NCBI GenBank assembly: GCA_964390725.1
Contig: CAYMIW010000004.1
Span: 1-64,000 of the forward strand
DNA: 64,000 nt
Direction: 5' to 3'
DNA from: JAABTH01 sp964390725
GTDB taxonomy: Bacteria > Bacillota > Dethiobacteria > DTU022
The position numbers and the translations under genes are program-made. How positions within the stretch are numbered: the first letter of the stretch is position 1; every line of letters begins with the position of its first letter. Below are positions 8,252 through 16,931 of this stretch, in pieces. The notes beneath the pieces are model-generated. The model saw only the letters and a list, made by a program, of their open reading frames with translations, did not search any database and had not been told where the DNA came from.

Positions 8252-10305
8252 TGGCAAACCTCCCCTCCCGGAACAGCAAGATAATTCAGGGATGCCCCGC
8301 TCTGAAGCTCATACTCTAAGCCATTAATCCTGTAGCGTTGACTATCACCGGGAACTGCAATGTAAACTACACTGCCCGGTGAAGCATTTTCATGAAGGGT
8401 CAACTTGATTTCATCTGAACCGGCTTCGAGCTGTAATACCTGGGATCCCGGAAAAAGATGGCCGGTTGCCCCGAGCAGGTAAATGTTTTGGTCGGCCTCG
8501 ATACGGCGCAGGCAAACACTCTGATAAGGTTTTATATTCAGACTGCTGCAATTAATGGAAGGAAAAGTAACCTGGCTAAACCAAGTGCCACTAGGCAGAC
8601 GGACCCTGCGTGATTCACCGGACATATTGGCATATGCCACATAAAAACTACCGGCTGCGTTAAATTCAAAATGGTGTAGGCCACGGTAGCTGTCATAGCC
8701 GCTGATCTCCGCCTCGTGCAGGGGGTAAACTTCCCGCAACAAGGCCTGCTGCTCCGGGGTCAGCTCGCTGTATCGATCCGAAAAAAATAGCAAGCCGCCA
8801 AGCAGGTTATTTAAAAAGAACAGGGTAAAACGCTGGTTGCCGGTAAGATGATTTTGATTAACGCCTTTCAGCCCGTTGCGCAGCAAAAATACATCGGGAT
8901 CATTACGAAACATGCGGCGGTCAAGCTGCCGGCGGCCGATTGTGCTGACCAGCGAATTTTCAGTAGATACCCTCTCCGGGTAGTTAATCAGTCCCAGATA
9001 ATCCTGCCAATAGGGAGCCACATCTGCGCCGATACGGCAGAAATCGAAACGGCCAAAGGCAGGGCCGAGCGGAACCCCGCAGCCCAGGGTTTCTGATCCC
9101 GCTGTAAGTTTTTTCAGCAGATCAACCGCTTCACACATTAAGGCCCCCCTGGTTTTTCCAGCTCGTGGCGCCAAAGCTGCCGCGTAGAGAAAATCCAGTT
9201 TGAGAAATTTATAGCCCCACTGGCGGATAACCTGGTCAAAAACCGCTGCCAAGTAATCGCAAACACCACTGTTGTGCAAATCAAGGGCGTAAAAATAACC
9301 TTCCCAGCCGGGATTAAAACCGGCTTTTAGCGGTTTGCCTTTATTGTCGCGAAGAATCCATTCGGGGTGTTCTTTAAAAAGCTGCGACGATGGTACGGCA
9401 ATGAAAGGTGCCAGCCACAACCCTGGCCGAAAACCAGCCGTTTTGATCCTATCACTAAGGTGATCCATTCCGGAAGGAAATTTATCATTAGAGTCAAGCC
9501 AATCGCCGATTGATTGCTGCCAGCCATCGTCAATCTGGAAATAATCCAGGGGCACATTGCTGGAGGACAGGTCAGCAAGATTACTGCAGACTATTGTTTC
9601 ATCAATGCCGGTGTAATAATTGTACCAGCTGCACCAGCCGGTTTTTTTTGAAGCTATTTTCCGCCCTGGTCCTGTTAATCCGGCATACTCTTCCATCAGG
9701 GAATCAAGCCTGCCAAATCCATAATAAAGGTGCATTATTACCAGGTCTTCGCTCAGCGCAGTCCCCCGGCAATCTTTGGCCACTATCAACTGGTCCCTGG
9801 CATAATTATAGTCTATTACAGTATAACCGCATCTTTCGTTGATCGAACCAAGAAAAAAAACCGTATCGTCGGGAAAACGGAACCAGGAGTATGTCCAGGA
9901 ATGAAAATGTTCTTTACCGCCAGGGCGCCTATATATACGTGTATCACCATAGGGGCCTAGGAGAAAGTTGAAGAGCGGCGTCAGGCGTGGCATGGTCTCC
10001 CCTGCCCCAAGCTCTTCGCTACGACTCCAACTTTGATAACCGTTAGCAAGGGTTTTAGTCCCGGCCGGAAAAGCCGGGTTAAATATAATTTTAAACTGAT
10101 CCAGCTCAAGCTTGCTGGCAATTCTGCCCGGGTGAAGCACCACTTTAATCAGGTTGCCGTGTTCCTGCTGCTTAGTGTTATCAAGGCTGACAGAAATATC
10201 CGGGCTCGCCTGGCCCGGTATGGTAATTTTCCCCTGTCCCTTATCCGACCTGTAGCTGACCATGAGCTGTTTAAAAGCAGGCTCGGGGGCAGCTTTGCTC
10301 CGCAT
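8248..10305 (-). CDS. Alpha-galactosidase, GH36 family
   Basis: Retaining GH36 glycosidase, predicted to release terminal alpha-galactose from oligosaccharides such as melibiose or raffinose. Visible signatures are the N-terminal beta-sandwich with a WSR..ELGAGE segment, FQIDDGWQ at the start of the TIM barrel, LKLDFLYAA (nucleophile Asp) and CRIGADVAPYW (acid/base Asp). No signal peptide is seen, so it is cytoplasmic. The start is uncertain: the ATG at 10305 has a poor SD, and TTG at 10383 or GTG at 10365 would overlap the upstream gene. I take the ATG. It is oddly placed in an operon with a membrane protein and an SbcCD-like pair, with no sugar transporter next to it. Related GH36 enzymes can act on other alpha-galactosides, so exact specificity is open. 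Confidence 0.85.
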   Translation of the reverse strand: MRSKAAPEPAFKQLMVSYRSDKGQGKITIPGQASPDISVSLDNTKQQEHGNLIKVVLHPGRIASKLELDQFKIIFNPAFPAGTKTLANGYQSWSRSEELGAGETMPRLTPLFNFLLGPYGDTRIYRRPGGKEHFHSWTYSWFRFPDDTVFFLGSINERCGYTVIDYNYARDQLIVAKDCRGTALSEDLVIMHLYYGFGRLDSLMEEYAGLTGPGRKIASKKTGWCSWYNYYTGIDETIVCSNLADLSSSNVPLDYFQIDDGWQQSIGDWLDSNDKFPSGMDHLSDRIKTAGFRPGLWLAPFIAVPSSQLFKEHPEWILRDNKGKPLKAGFNPGWEGYFYALDLHNSGVCDYLAAVFDQVIRQWGYKFLKLDFLYAAALAPRAGKTRGALMCEAVDLLKKLTAGSETLGCGVPLGPAFGRFDFCRIGADVAPYWQDYLGLINYPERVSTENSLVSTIGRRQLDRRMFRNDPDVFLLRNGLKGVNQNHLTGNQRFTLFFLNNLLGGLLFFSDRYSELTPEQQALLREVYPLHEAEISGYDSYRGLHHFEFNAAGSFYVAYANMSGESRRVRLPSGTWFSQVTFPSINCSSLNIKPYQSVCLRRIEADQNIYLLGATGHLFPGSQVLQLEAGSDEIKLTLHENASPGSVVYIAVPGDSQRYRINGLEYELQSGASLNYLAVPGGEVCQ

Positions 10306-10333
10306 TTTTTCGGGATCAAGCAGGGATATTATA

Positions 10334-10834
10334 TTATTTTTTATTTTTCTTAAAAAGACGATCACCCCACTGTGAAAGGGCAACGAGAATTAATCCGAAC
10401 GCAAATATTATATAGGCGCTAATCCCGAAGCGGTCCATAAAAGTTTGTATATATAGTTCTGTCTGGGGACCGGTAAAAAGAAATATGTATTCCCTGGAAA
10501 CGGCCATCCCGATAGATAGAAAAATGGTTATAACCACGGCGAGTACTCCCGGGGCAATAAAATTCTTGAAGCTGTGATCTATAAAGTAAAGAAAGATAAG
10601 CATAAAGCCAAGGGAAGCGAGACATACCCAGAAAACATTGTGAATGACCAGCGGCTGCAGATCAGCCTGAAAAGCAACCATATCGCGCTGTAATCCCGTT
10701 GCCTCGGTGATAATCATGCGCACTGTATCCTGGGCTTTCACTCCAAAAAGGGAGGTAGTTAAAAAGGTAAGGAGAATAACCAGTGAAAATAAAAAGTTGA
10801 TAATTATTTTAACTGCCAGCCGTAGACTGTGCAA
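10334..10834 (-). CDS. Four-helix integral membrane protein, unknown function
   Basis: The 166 residues hold four hydrophobic segments at roughly 8-30, 62-84, 92-112 and 136-156, with a long loop after the first that probably faces outside, and a basic C-terminal tail (FKKNKK). This layout resembles the small DUF1461/TIGR01906 integral membrane proteins of Firmicutes, but I cannot confirm the match. The start is a TTG with GGGGGTG seven bases upstream. It is the first gene of the operon containing the galactosidase and the YhaO-YhaN pair. Confidence 0.65.
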   Translation of the reverse strand: MHSLRLAVKIIINFLFSLVILLTFLTTSLFGVKAQDTVRMIITEATGLQRDMVAFQADLQPLVIHNVFWVCLASLGFMLIFLYFIDHSFKNFIAPGVLAVVITIFLSIGMAVSREYIFLFTGPQTELYIQTFMDRFGISAYIIFAFGLILVALSQWGDRLFKKNKK

Positions 10835-10936
10835 TCCGGTTCACCCCCGGTAAAAGATGTCTGATTTGCCTTTAACCTTAAGAATTCTACCGGTAATATG
10901 AAATATCCTGCCGGATGATCATTTATTGTTCAATTA

Positions 10937-12256
10937 TCAACTTTTACTGCCAATCCAACCGGCAACCCGGGAACCGGGTATTACTATAGTTTGGGCCCTA
11001 TCTGGTCCCACCGATACCAATTCAACTTTCACCCCGACAGTCTCCTCAATGGCCCGGACAAATGTCCTGGCGGCATCAGGCAGATCCTGCATGGTTTTTG
11101 CCCGGGATATATCTTCATCCCAGCCCGAAAATGTTTCATAAATTGGTTCACAGAACTGCAGTTCCTCATTGGAAACGGGAAATTCACGGATTTCTTCGCC
11201 CCGGCAGCGGTAAGCAACAGCCATGTTAACAGTATCAAGACCACTGAGTACATCAAGCTTGGTTACCGCTAACCCGGTAAGTCCATTAATGCGGGCAGCA
11301 TAACCGGCAATTACTGCATCAAACCATCCACATCGCCGTGGCCTTCCCGTAGTTGTCCCGAATTCATTACCGCGCTCGCGCAGTTGCTGACCGGCTTCGC
11401 CCGTATCTTCCGAAGGAAAAGGACCGCTACCGACCCTGGTTGTGTAAGCCTTCAAGATACCAAGGACCCGACTGACATAACCGGGACCAAGACCGGTTCC
11501 ACTCGCCGCCGCAGCAGAAACAGTGGATGATGAAGTTACAAAGGGATAGGTACCATGATCAATATCGAGCAGGGCTCCCTGAGCTCCTTCAAAAAGCACT
11601 CTTTTACCGTCAGCCAGGTTACGTTGAAGGAGCAGCGCTGTGTCCGTTATAATGGGGCCGAGCCGTTCCAGGACGGGAGTATACAGCTCCATCAGCTGAT
11701 CCAGTTCAAAACTTTTTGCCCCATAAACATTTTGCAGAATACGATTCTGCAAAGGTAACACTTCGGCCAGTTTATTCCTGAAACGCCTCGGGTCAGTCAT
11801 TTCAATTGCCCTTATTCCCCGCCTGAGAGCTTTATCGGCATAAGTCGGCCCGATGCCCCTCCCGGTTGTACCAATTTTATTTTCACCAAGCATTTTTTCG
11901 TTTGCTTCGTCAAGTGCCTGATGATAGGCCATGATTAGGTGGGCACGGCTGCTGATGCGTAAATTCGAAGTATCGATACCACGCTTTTCCAATTCAGTCA
12001 GTTCACGGACCAACACCAGCGGATTTACAACCATGCCGTTACCCAACAGACAGAGGGTCCCCTGGTTCAATATGCCCGAAGGAACGTGATGGAGTTTGAA
12101 TATATTCGCCCCATAAACCACGGTATGGCCGGCGTTATCGCCTCCCTGGAAACGGGAAACGAGATCAGCCTGCTCGGCAAGGTAATCAATAACCTTGCCT
12201 TTTCCTTCATCGCCCCACTGAGCACCGACTATAACCAAGCTTTTATTAATATCCAT
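10937..12256 (-). CDS. purA: Adenylosuccinate synthetase
   Basis: It catalyses GTP-dependent formation of adenylosuccinate from IMP and aspartate, the first committed step to AMP. The N-terminal P-loop GAQWGDEGKGK is diagnostic, with GGDNAGHTV and GTTGRGIGPTY following; the C-terminal TKLDVLSGL and the base-recognition region near TTTGRPRRCG are also present. Length is about 439 residues, normal for the family. Two starts compete: the ATG at 12274 overlaps the gatB stop (ATGA), while the ATG at 12256 has AGGTGG at ideal spacing and gives the usual N-terminal length; I prefer the latter. It is the last gene of the gatCAB-purA operon. Confidence 0.96.
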   Translation of the reverse strand: MDINKSLVIVGAQWGDEGKGKVIDYLAEQADLVSRFQGGDNAGHTVVYGANIFKLHHVPSGILNQGTLCLLGNGMVVNPLVLVRELTELEKRGIDTSNLRISSRAHLIMAYHQALDEANEKMLGENKIGTTGRGIGPTYADKALRRGIRAIEMTDPRRFRNKLAEVLPLQNRILQNVYGAKSFELDQLMELYTPVLERLGPIITDTALLLQRNLADGKRVLFEGAQGALLDIDHGTYPFVTSSSTVSAAAASGTGLGPGYVSRVLGILKAYTTRVGSGPFPSEDTGEAGQQLRERGNEFGTTTGRPRRCGWFDAVIAGYAARINGLTGLAVTKLDVLSGLDTVNMAVAYRCRGEEIREFPVSNEELQFCEPIYETFSGWDEDISRAKTMQDLPDAARTFVRAIEETVGVKVELVSVGPDRAQTIVIPGSRVAGWIGSKS

Positions 12257-12270
12257 TTCAGCACCACCTA

Positions 12271-13707
12271 TCATTTATTGATCAGTTCCCTGAAAAAACG
12301 GTTTACTGCGGCCGGGTCAGCCCTGCCACCGGTCAGGCCCATTACCTTACCAACTAAAAAGGCTAAAACCTTTTCTTCGCCAGCCCTGAGTTTTTCTACA
12401 GCTTCAGGGTTATCAGCAGCAACCTGCTCAACAAGGGGAAGTAATTGCTCTTTTGCCGCAATGCGTCCGAGATCTTTTTCCCTGACCAAATCTGCCGGAG
12501 CAGTGCCGCTGTGGACCATCTCGGCCAGGACCTCCTTGGCCACGGGTCGGTTGATTTCACCGCTGTCCAGCATCTGAAGGAGTTCAACCAACAGCTCCGA
12601 CCTGATTGCCTTTATATCTACATTAGACTGGCGCAGCTGGAAAAGCAAATCACCCTGTACCCACCGGGCCAGGTTATCGCTATCCCCGTACAGTGCAGCA
12701 GCTGCTTCAAAAAAATCTCCCAGTTCACGGTTTTCGATAAAAATAAGAGCTTCACCTGCGGATAAGCCGTATTGATTGCAGAAACGTTCTTTTCTTTTCA
12801 ACGGCCCTTCCGGAAGGCTTGCCGCCAGATTATCAATAAAACTCTTATCCAAAACCAGGGGCAGCAGATCAGGATCAGGAAAATAGCGGTAATCAGATGA
12901 GCCTTCTTTCCCACGCAGGGGGGTTGTTTTTTTACTTTCTTCATCCCAGTGACAGGTTACCTGGATTATTTTACCCCCGGAAGCCAGTATTGCTTCCTGC
13001 CTCTGTGCTTCATAGTTTAAGGCCTGCTCAACTGCCCTGAAAGAATTCATGTTTTTAACCTCGGTCTTTGTTCCCAATTCCTTAGTACCGGGTGGACGGA
13101 GCGAGATGTTAGCATCGCAGCGCAGCGAACCTTCTTCCATTTTACAGTCGGAAACACCACTGTATAGTAATAAAAGGCGCAGGTTCTCCAGGAAAAGCCT
13201 GGCTTCGCGACCAGAATAAATATTGGGTTCGGTTACTATTTCGAGCAGGGGTATACCGGCGCGGTTATAATCAACCAGTGAGTAATCTGAGGCGAGGATT
13301 GACTCGCCGGAATGGACCAGCTTTCCAGCCTCTTCTTCGAGGTGAACCCTTTCCAGCCTGATAGTCCTGGTCTGGCCATCAACTTCAAGTTCCAGGTAAC
13401 CGCCCTTAGCCAGGGGATGATCATATTGTGAAATCTGGTAAGCCTTGGGCAGGTCGGGGTAAAAGTAGTTTTTTCGGTCAAAACGGCTTGTTCCTTCCAC
13501 CTTGCTGTTTAAGGTCAGGGCAGCTGTTACTGCAAGTTCGATAGCCCGACGGTTAAAAACGGGCAAACTACCGGGCAGACCCAGGCATACAGGACAACAA
13601 TTTGTATTTGGTTCATTCCCAAAGGTAGTACTGCAACCGCAGAAAAGCTTTGAACGGGTCTGCAGTTCGAGGTGTATTTCCAAACCGATTACGGTTTCGT
13701 ATGGCAT
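12271..13707 (-). CDS. gatB: Aspartyl/glutamyl-tRNA amidotransferase subunit B
   Basis: GatB binds misacylated Glu-tRNAGln or Asp-tRNAAsn and, with GatA and GatC, converts it to Gln- or Asn-tRNA. The N-terminus MPYETVIGLEIHLELQT, the zinc-site cysteines CGCSTTFG...CCPVCLGLPG, DYNRAGIPLLEIVTEP and the C-terminal YqeY-like tail domain are all present. The ATG at 13707 is chosen because AAGGAGGT lies 10 nt upstream; longer readings enter gatA. It begins 4 bp after the gatA stop. The protein is about 478 residues, as expected. Confidence 0.97.
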   Translation of the reverse strand: MPYETVIGLEIHLELQTRSKLFCGCSTTFGNEPNTNCCPVCLGLPGSLPVFNRRAIELAVTAALTLNSKVEGTSRFDRKNYFYPDLPKAYQISQYDHPLAKGGYLELEVDGQTRTIRLERVHLEEEAGKLVHSGESILASDYSLVDYNRAGIPLLEIVTEPNIYSGREARLFLENLRLLLLYSGVSDCKMEEGSLRCDANISLRPPGTKELGTKTEVKNMNSFRAVEQALNYEAQRQEAILASGGKIIQVTCHWDEESKKTTPLRGKEGSSDYRYFPDPDLLPLVLDKSFIDNLAASLPEGPLKRKERFCNQYGLSAGEALIFIENRELGDFFEAAAALYGDSDNLARWVQGDLLFQLRQSNVDIKAIRSELLVELLQMLDSGEINRPVAKEVLAEMVHSGTAPADLVREKDLGRIAAKEQLLPLVEQVAADNPEAVEKLRAGEEKVLAFLVGKVMGLTGGRADPAAVNRFFRELINK

Positions 13708-13711
13708 AATG

Positions 13712-15193
13712 TTAGAGACCTCCTTCTTCGGCACAGCTGAGCCGCGGGCGCGGGACTTTGTAGAATCCTGCCTGCTCCATGTAAGCAGCGGTCCTGAGCA
13801 ATAGGTCTTCCCGGAAAGGTGCAGCGGTCATCTGCATCCCAATCGGCAGGCCGTTCGAATGCATCCCAACCGGCACAGATAGTGAGGGAACCCCGGCCAG
13901 GGCATCAGTAATATTACATACATCGCAAAGGTACATCTGCAGAGGATCGTCCGTTTTTTCACCGATTCGAAAAGCCGGTGTCGGACTGGCCGCACCGATA
14001 AGCAGATCAAATTTTTCAAAAGCAGTTGTATAATCGCGACGGATCAGAGTCCTGACTTTCATCGCTTTCAGGTAATAAGCGTCAAAATAGCCTGCACTAA
14101 GCGCGTAAGTACCGATCATGATCCGGCGTTTAACCTCGGCTCCGAAACCCTCACCCCTGGTTTTACTGAACAGCGTTTCCAGGTCGCTTCCACCGGCATT
14201 AAACCCGTAGCGAACTCCGTCATAGCGACCAAGGTTTGAACTGGCCTCTGAGGGAGCAATCAGGTAGTAGGCACCAAGGCCGTAATCTGTATGGGGCAGT
14301 GATACCTGGTCAACCTGTGCCCCGTTTTTTTCAAACAGTTCAACGCATTTTATAACCGAAGACCTGACTTCCGGATCAAACTGTTCGGAAAGGTTTTCCC
14401 TGATCAGGCCGATCCGCAGCGAAGATGGATCAAGTTCGAGGTCGGCTGAAAAATCGGGAACGGGCTCAGGCAGCGATGTAGAATCGAGGGGATCATGTCC
14501 CGAGATCAGGTTGAGGATTAGCGCGCAGTCATACGCGTTAAAGGCAAGGGGACCCACCTGGTCCAGGGATGAAGCAAAGGCAATCAGGCCGTACCTGGAA
14601 ACCCTGCCGTAGGTGGGACGAAGTCCCAGCACCCCACAAAAGGAGGCGGGCTGACGCACTGACCCCCCTGTATCGGAGCCAAGGGCTAAAGGGACCATGC
14701 CCGCGGCAACCGCTGCAGCCGACCCCCCGCTGGAACCGCCGGGGACCCGTTCTGTATCCCAGGGGTTGCAGGTTACCCGAAAGGCTGAATTTTCCGTGGA
14801 TGAACCCATGGCAAACTCGTCCATATTTGTTTTACCGAGCAGGGGCATCCCGGCTTCATGCAGGGCTGAGACAACAGTTGCACTGTACGGCGGAATAAAG
14901 TTTTCAAGTATTTTTGAAGCACAGGTAGTGCGTAAGCCTTCGGTACAGAGATTATCCTTAACAGCGACTGGTATTCCGGCCAGGGGATGAAGTATTTCCC
15001 CCCTGTGACGGTTCCTGTCAACCTGGGCTGCAGTTTCCAGGGCTGATGTTGGTGATACAGTAATAAATGCTTTTACAGAGGGCTCAATCGCTTCAATTCG
15101 ATCAAGAAAACTTCTGGTCACTTCAACAGCACTGACCTCGCCCTTATTCTGGAGCAAGCTAAGTTCTACCGCACTCATTTCATGTAATTTCAT
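13712..15193 (-). CDS. gatA: Aspartyl/glutamyl-tRNA amidotransferase subunit A
   Basis: GatA is the amidase-signature glutaminase subunit that supplies ammonia to GatB. The Ser-cisSer-Lys triad is visible: Lys in AVKDNLC, cis-Ser in VPGGSSGGSAAAV and the nucleophile Ser in LGSDTGGSVRQPASFCG. Length (493) is normal. The ATG has AGAGGA eight bases upstream. It lies between gatC and gatB in the standard C-A-B order, with a 27-bp gap to gatC. The presence of GatCAB implies indirect charging of Gln- and/or Asn-tRNA in this organism. Confidence 0.97.
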   Translation of the reverse strand: MKLHEMSAVELSLLQNKGEVSAVEVTRSFLDRIEAIEPSVKAFITVSPTSALETAAQVDRNRHRGEILHPLAGIPVAVKDNLCTEGLRTTCASKILENFIPPYSATVVSALHEAGMPLLGKTNMDEFAMGSSTENSAFRVTCNPWDTERVPGGSSGGSAAAVAAGMVPLALGSDTGGSVRQPASFCGVLGLRPTYGRVSRYGLIAFASSLDQVGPLAFNAYDCALILNLISGHDPLDSTSLPEPVPDFSADLELDPSSLRIGLIRENLSEQFDPEVRSSVIKCVELFEKNGAQVDQVSLPHTDYGLGAYYLIAPSEASSNLGRYDGVRYGFNAGGSDLETLFSKTRGEGFGAEVKRRIMIGTYALSAGYFDAYYLKAMKVRTLIRRDYTTAFEKFDLLIGAASPTPAFRIGEKTDDPLQMYLCDVCNITDALAGVPSLSVPVGMHSNGLPIGMQMTAAPFREDLLLRTAAYMEQAGFYKVPRPRLSCAEEGGL

Positions 15194-15220
15194 AATCAGA
15201 ATCCTCTTTCCGGGCTTTTT

Positions 15221-15529
15221 TTATTCCGCCTGTTTTTCCGAAACAATAATACTCGGCACACGGAAATAACCCTGCTTGCGATGTGGTGCATTTTGCAGAA
15301 CACGGTTCAGGGGCAAAGCAGGCCTGACCTGATCTTCTCGAAGAACTGCCGGAAGATTTAAAACATGTGCAGTGGGCTCGATGCCTTCCGTATCCAATTC
15401 GCGAATCTTTTGCGCTGTTTCAAGAATAGCGCCCAGTTCTCCGGCCATACGTTCTTTTTCTTCCGTGTCAAGTTTTAGCCTGGCCAGACGCGCTACATAA
15501 TCAACTTCCCTGCTAAAATCAACAGCCAT
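15221..15529 (-). CDS. gatC: Aspartyl/glutamyl-tRNA amidotransferase subunit C
   Basis: A 102-residue protein that stabilises GatA against GatB. The VARLARLKLDTEEKERMAGE start and the late EGIEPTAHVL..LREDQV segment are typical of GatC. The ATG has GGGAGGAAGG upstream. It is the first gene of the gatCAB-purA operon, about 160 nt downstream of a consensus-like promoter, with a hairpin in the leader. Confidence 0.95.
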   Translation of the reverse strand: MAVDFSREVDYVARLARLKLDTEEKERMAGELGAILETAQKIRELDTEGIEPTAHVLNLPAVLREDQVRPALPLNRVLQNAPHRKQGYFRVPSIIVSEKQAE

Positions 15530-15561
15530 AATCCTTCCTCCCGTTTTTATCCCTTTAAATG

Positions 15562-15590
15562 CTAAACCGGCTTTTCTGAGCCGGTTTTAG
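15562..15590. repeat. Hairpin in the gatC leader
   Basis: CTAAACCGGCT and AGCCGGTTTTAG form a near-perfect stem around a short loop, about 35 nt upstream of the gatC ATG. On the minus strand no T-tract follows, so it is not a normal terminator for gat; it may stabilise or process the leader. Confidence 0.5.
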
Positions 15591-15694
15591 TTAAAATAAT
15601 CCTCCAGGACTGGGTAAGCTTTTCTCTTTATGCTTTCCCGCAAAGATGGTTTTATATTTACCTGTATTTTTTTGGCTAATATTTTCACAAAACA

Positions 15695-15723
15695 ATTTTA
15701 TTCTATTGCGGCAGGGGAGTCAA
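15695..15723 (-). promoter_or_regulatory. Predicted sigma-A promoter of gatCAB-purA
   Basis: -35 TTGACT (15718-15723), 17-bp spacer, -10 TAAAAT (15695-15700) on the minus strand. The rest of the divergent region (15591-15839) is AT-rich and shows no gene. Confidence 0.65.
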
Positions 15724-15839
15724 GGGCGAAAGAGAATTTTTTAAAAAGCGATAATCGAAGCTGACAGGCAGGTTCAAAATTTACAAACAGGTAATAATAA
15801 AGCTTAGCTGCAACAGCATTAATGCAGGGAGGTATAAAG

Positions 15840-16931
15840 GTGACAGAAGACCAGTTATATGACCTGGCCGTGGTCGGAGGAGGACCTGCCGGTTCACTGG
15901 CTGCTTACCTGGCTGCCGAAGCCGGGTTTTCAAGCGTGATAATTGAAAAAGACTCATTCCCCCGTGGTAAAATCTGCGGCGGCTTTATCTCTGCCAGGGC
16001 GCTTAGCCTGCTTCCTGCACCCCTGAAGGTTTCTGTAGATTCGGCTACACCTGTTAGCAGGATTGAAGTAATAAAAAGCAAGAATCAGTATTCCTTTGAG
16101 ACGAACAAATTACTTGGCTTGCTGGTTAAAAGAAGTGAGTTTGACCACTTTTTGCTAATGGAAGCAGTTAAACAGGGGGCCAAACTTGCAGAGCAATGCC
16201 CTTTGCAAAAAATTAAACGGATGAACAGTCGCAGTGGCTACCCTTTTTACCGGGTGATAACCGGAAAAAACAAGATGCAGACCCTGGCTGCCCGTTATGT
16301 AATCGGAGCTGACGGCGCCCTGGGCAAAACAGCCCACCTGGCCGGATTGCATAGTGCACAAACCAGAAGACAGGGCAGGGCTGTAGCAGCATCTGGCTGC
16401 GACAGCGATACAAATATTGCCCCGGGAACCCTGATTTTCTTTCCCCTTCCCTTTAGCGGCGGTATGGGCTGGTCTTTCCAGGGCAACGGGTGGTATAACC
16501 GGGGCGTCGGTGGACTACAAAAGCGCCAGGGCTTGCTCCGCCACTATGCCAGGCTTTTTCCGGCCGGAGAAACCGACTCTGGGGTTTTATCCTGGCCTCT
16601 GCCCTATCTCGGCCCACTGAAAAAAACCAGCTGCGATAACCTGCTGTTGATCGGCGACGCGGCAGGTTTGATCGAGCCTTTTTCAGGGGAGGGCTTATAT
16701 AATGCTTTTTTAAGCGCACGCCTGGCGGTGGATTCCATTTCAGAAGCTGAAGAAAGGCAGGTTCCTGCCGGAGAAATTTACCACCTTAACTTTAGAAAAT
16801 ATTTTCGCAAAAAATTTTTCCGTGTTTTAACCGGCGCTGTTATGCTTCATGCCCGGGCTATCCTAGCCCCATCAACCCTTCCTGAAGCCATGGCAACCCT
16901 GATGGAAAATAATTTATGGTTTAATCGTTGA
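15840..16931 (+). CDS. FAD-dependent oxidoreductase, geranylgeranyl reductase family
   Basis: A flavoprotein of about 363 residues. It has the N-terminal dinucleotide-binding motif VVGGGPAGSLAAYLAAEAG, the family motif FPRGKICGGFIS after the second strand, and the C-terminal FAD motif GDAAGLIEPFSGEGLYNA. The family includes archaeal and plant geranylgeranyl reductases and many bacterial enzymes acting on isoprenoid or quinone-like substrates; here the substrate is unknown. The GTG at 15840 is chosen since GGGAGGT lies six bases before it, and the ATG six codons upstream overlaps that SD. It is divergent from gatC and its 3' end overlaps alr by 11 bp. It appears to be a single-gene unit. Confidence 0.82.
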   Translation: MTEDQLYDLAVVGGGPAGSLAAYLAAEAGFSSVIIEKDSFPRGKICGGFISARALSLLPAPLKVSVDSATPVSRIEVIKSKNQYSFETNKLLGLLVKRSEFDHFLLMEAVKQGAKLAEQCPLQKIKRMNSRSGYPFYRVITGKNKMQTLAARYVIGADGALGKTAHLAGLHSAQTRRQGRAVAASGCDSDTNIAPGTLIFFPLPFSGGMGWSFQGNGWYNRGVGGLQKRQGLLRHYARLFPAGETDSGVLSWPLPYLGPLKKTSCDNLLLIGDAAGLIEPFSGEGLYNAFLSARLAVDSISEAEERQVPAGEIYHLNFRKYFRKKFFRVLTGAVMLHARAILAPSTLPEAMATLMENNLWFNR

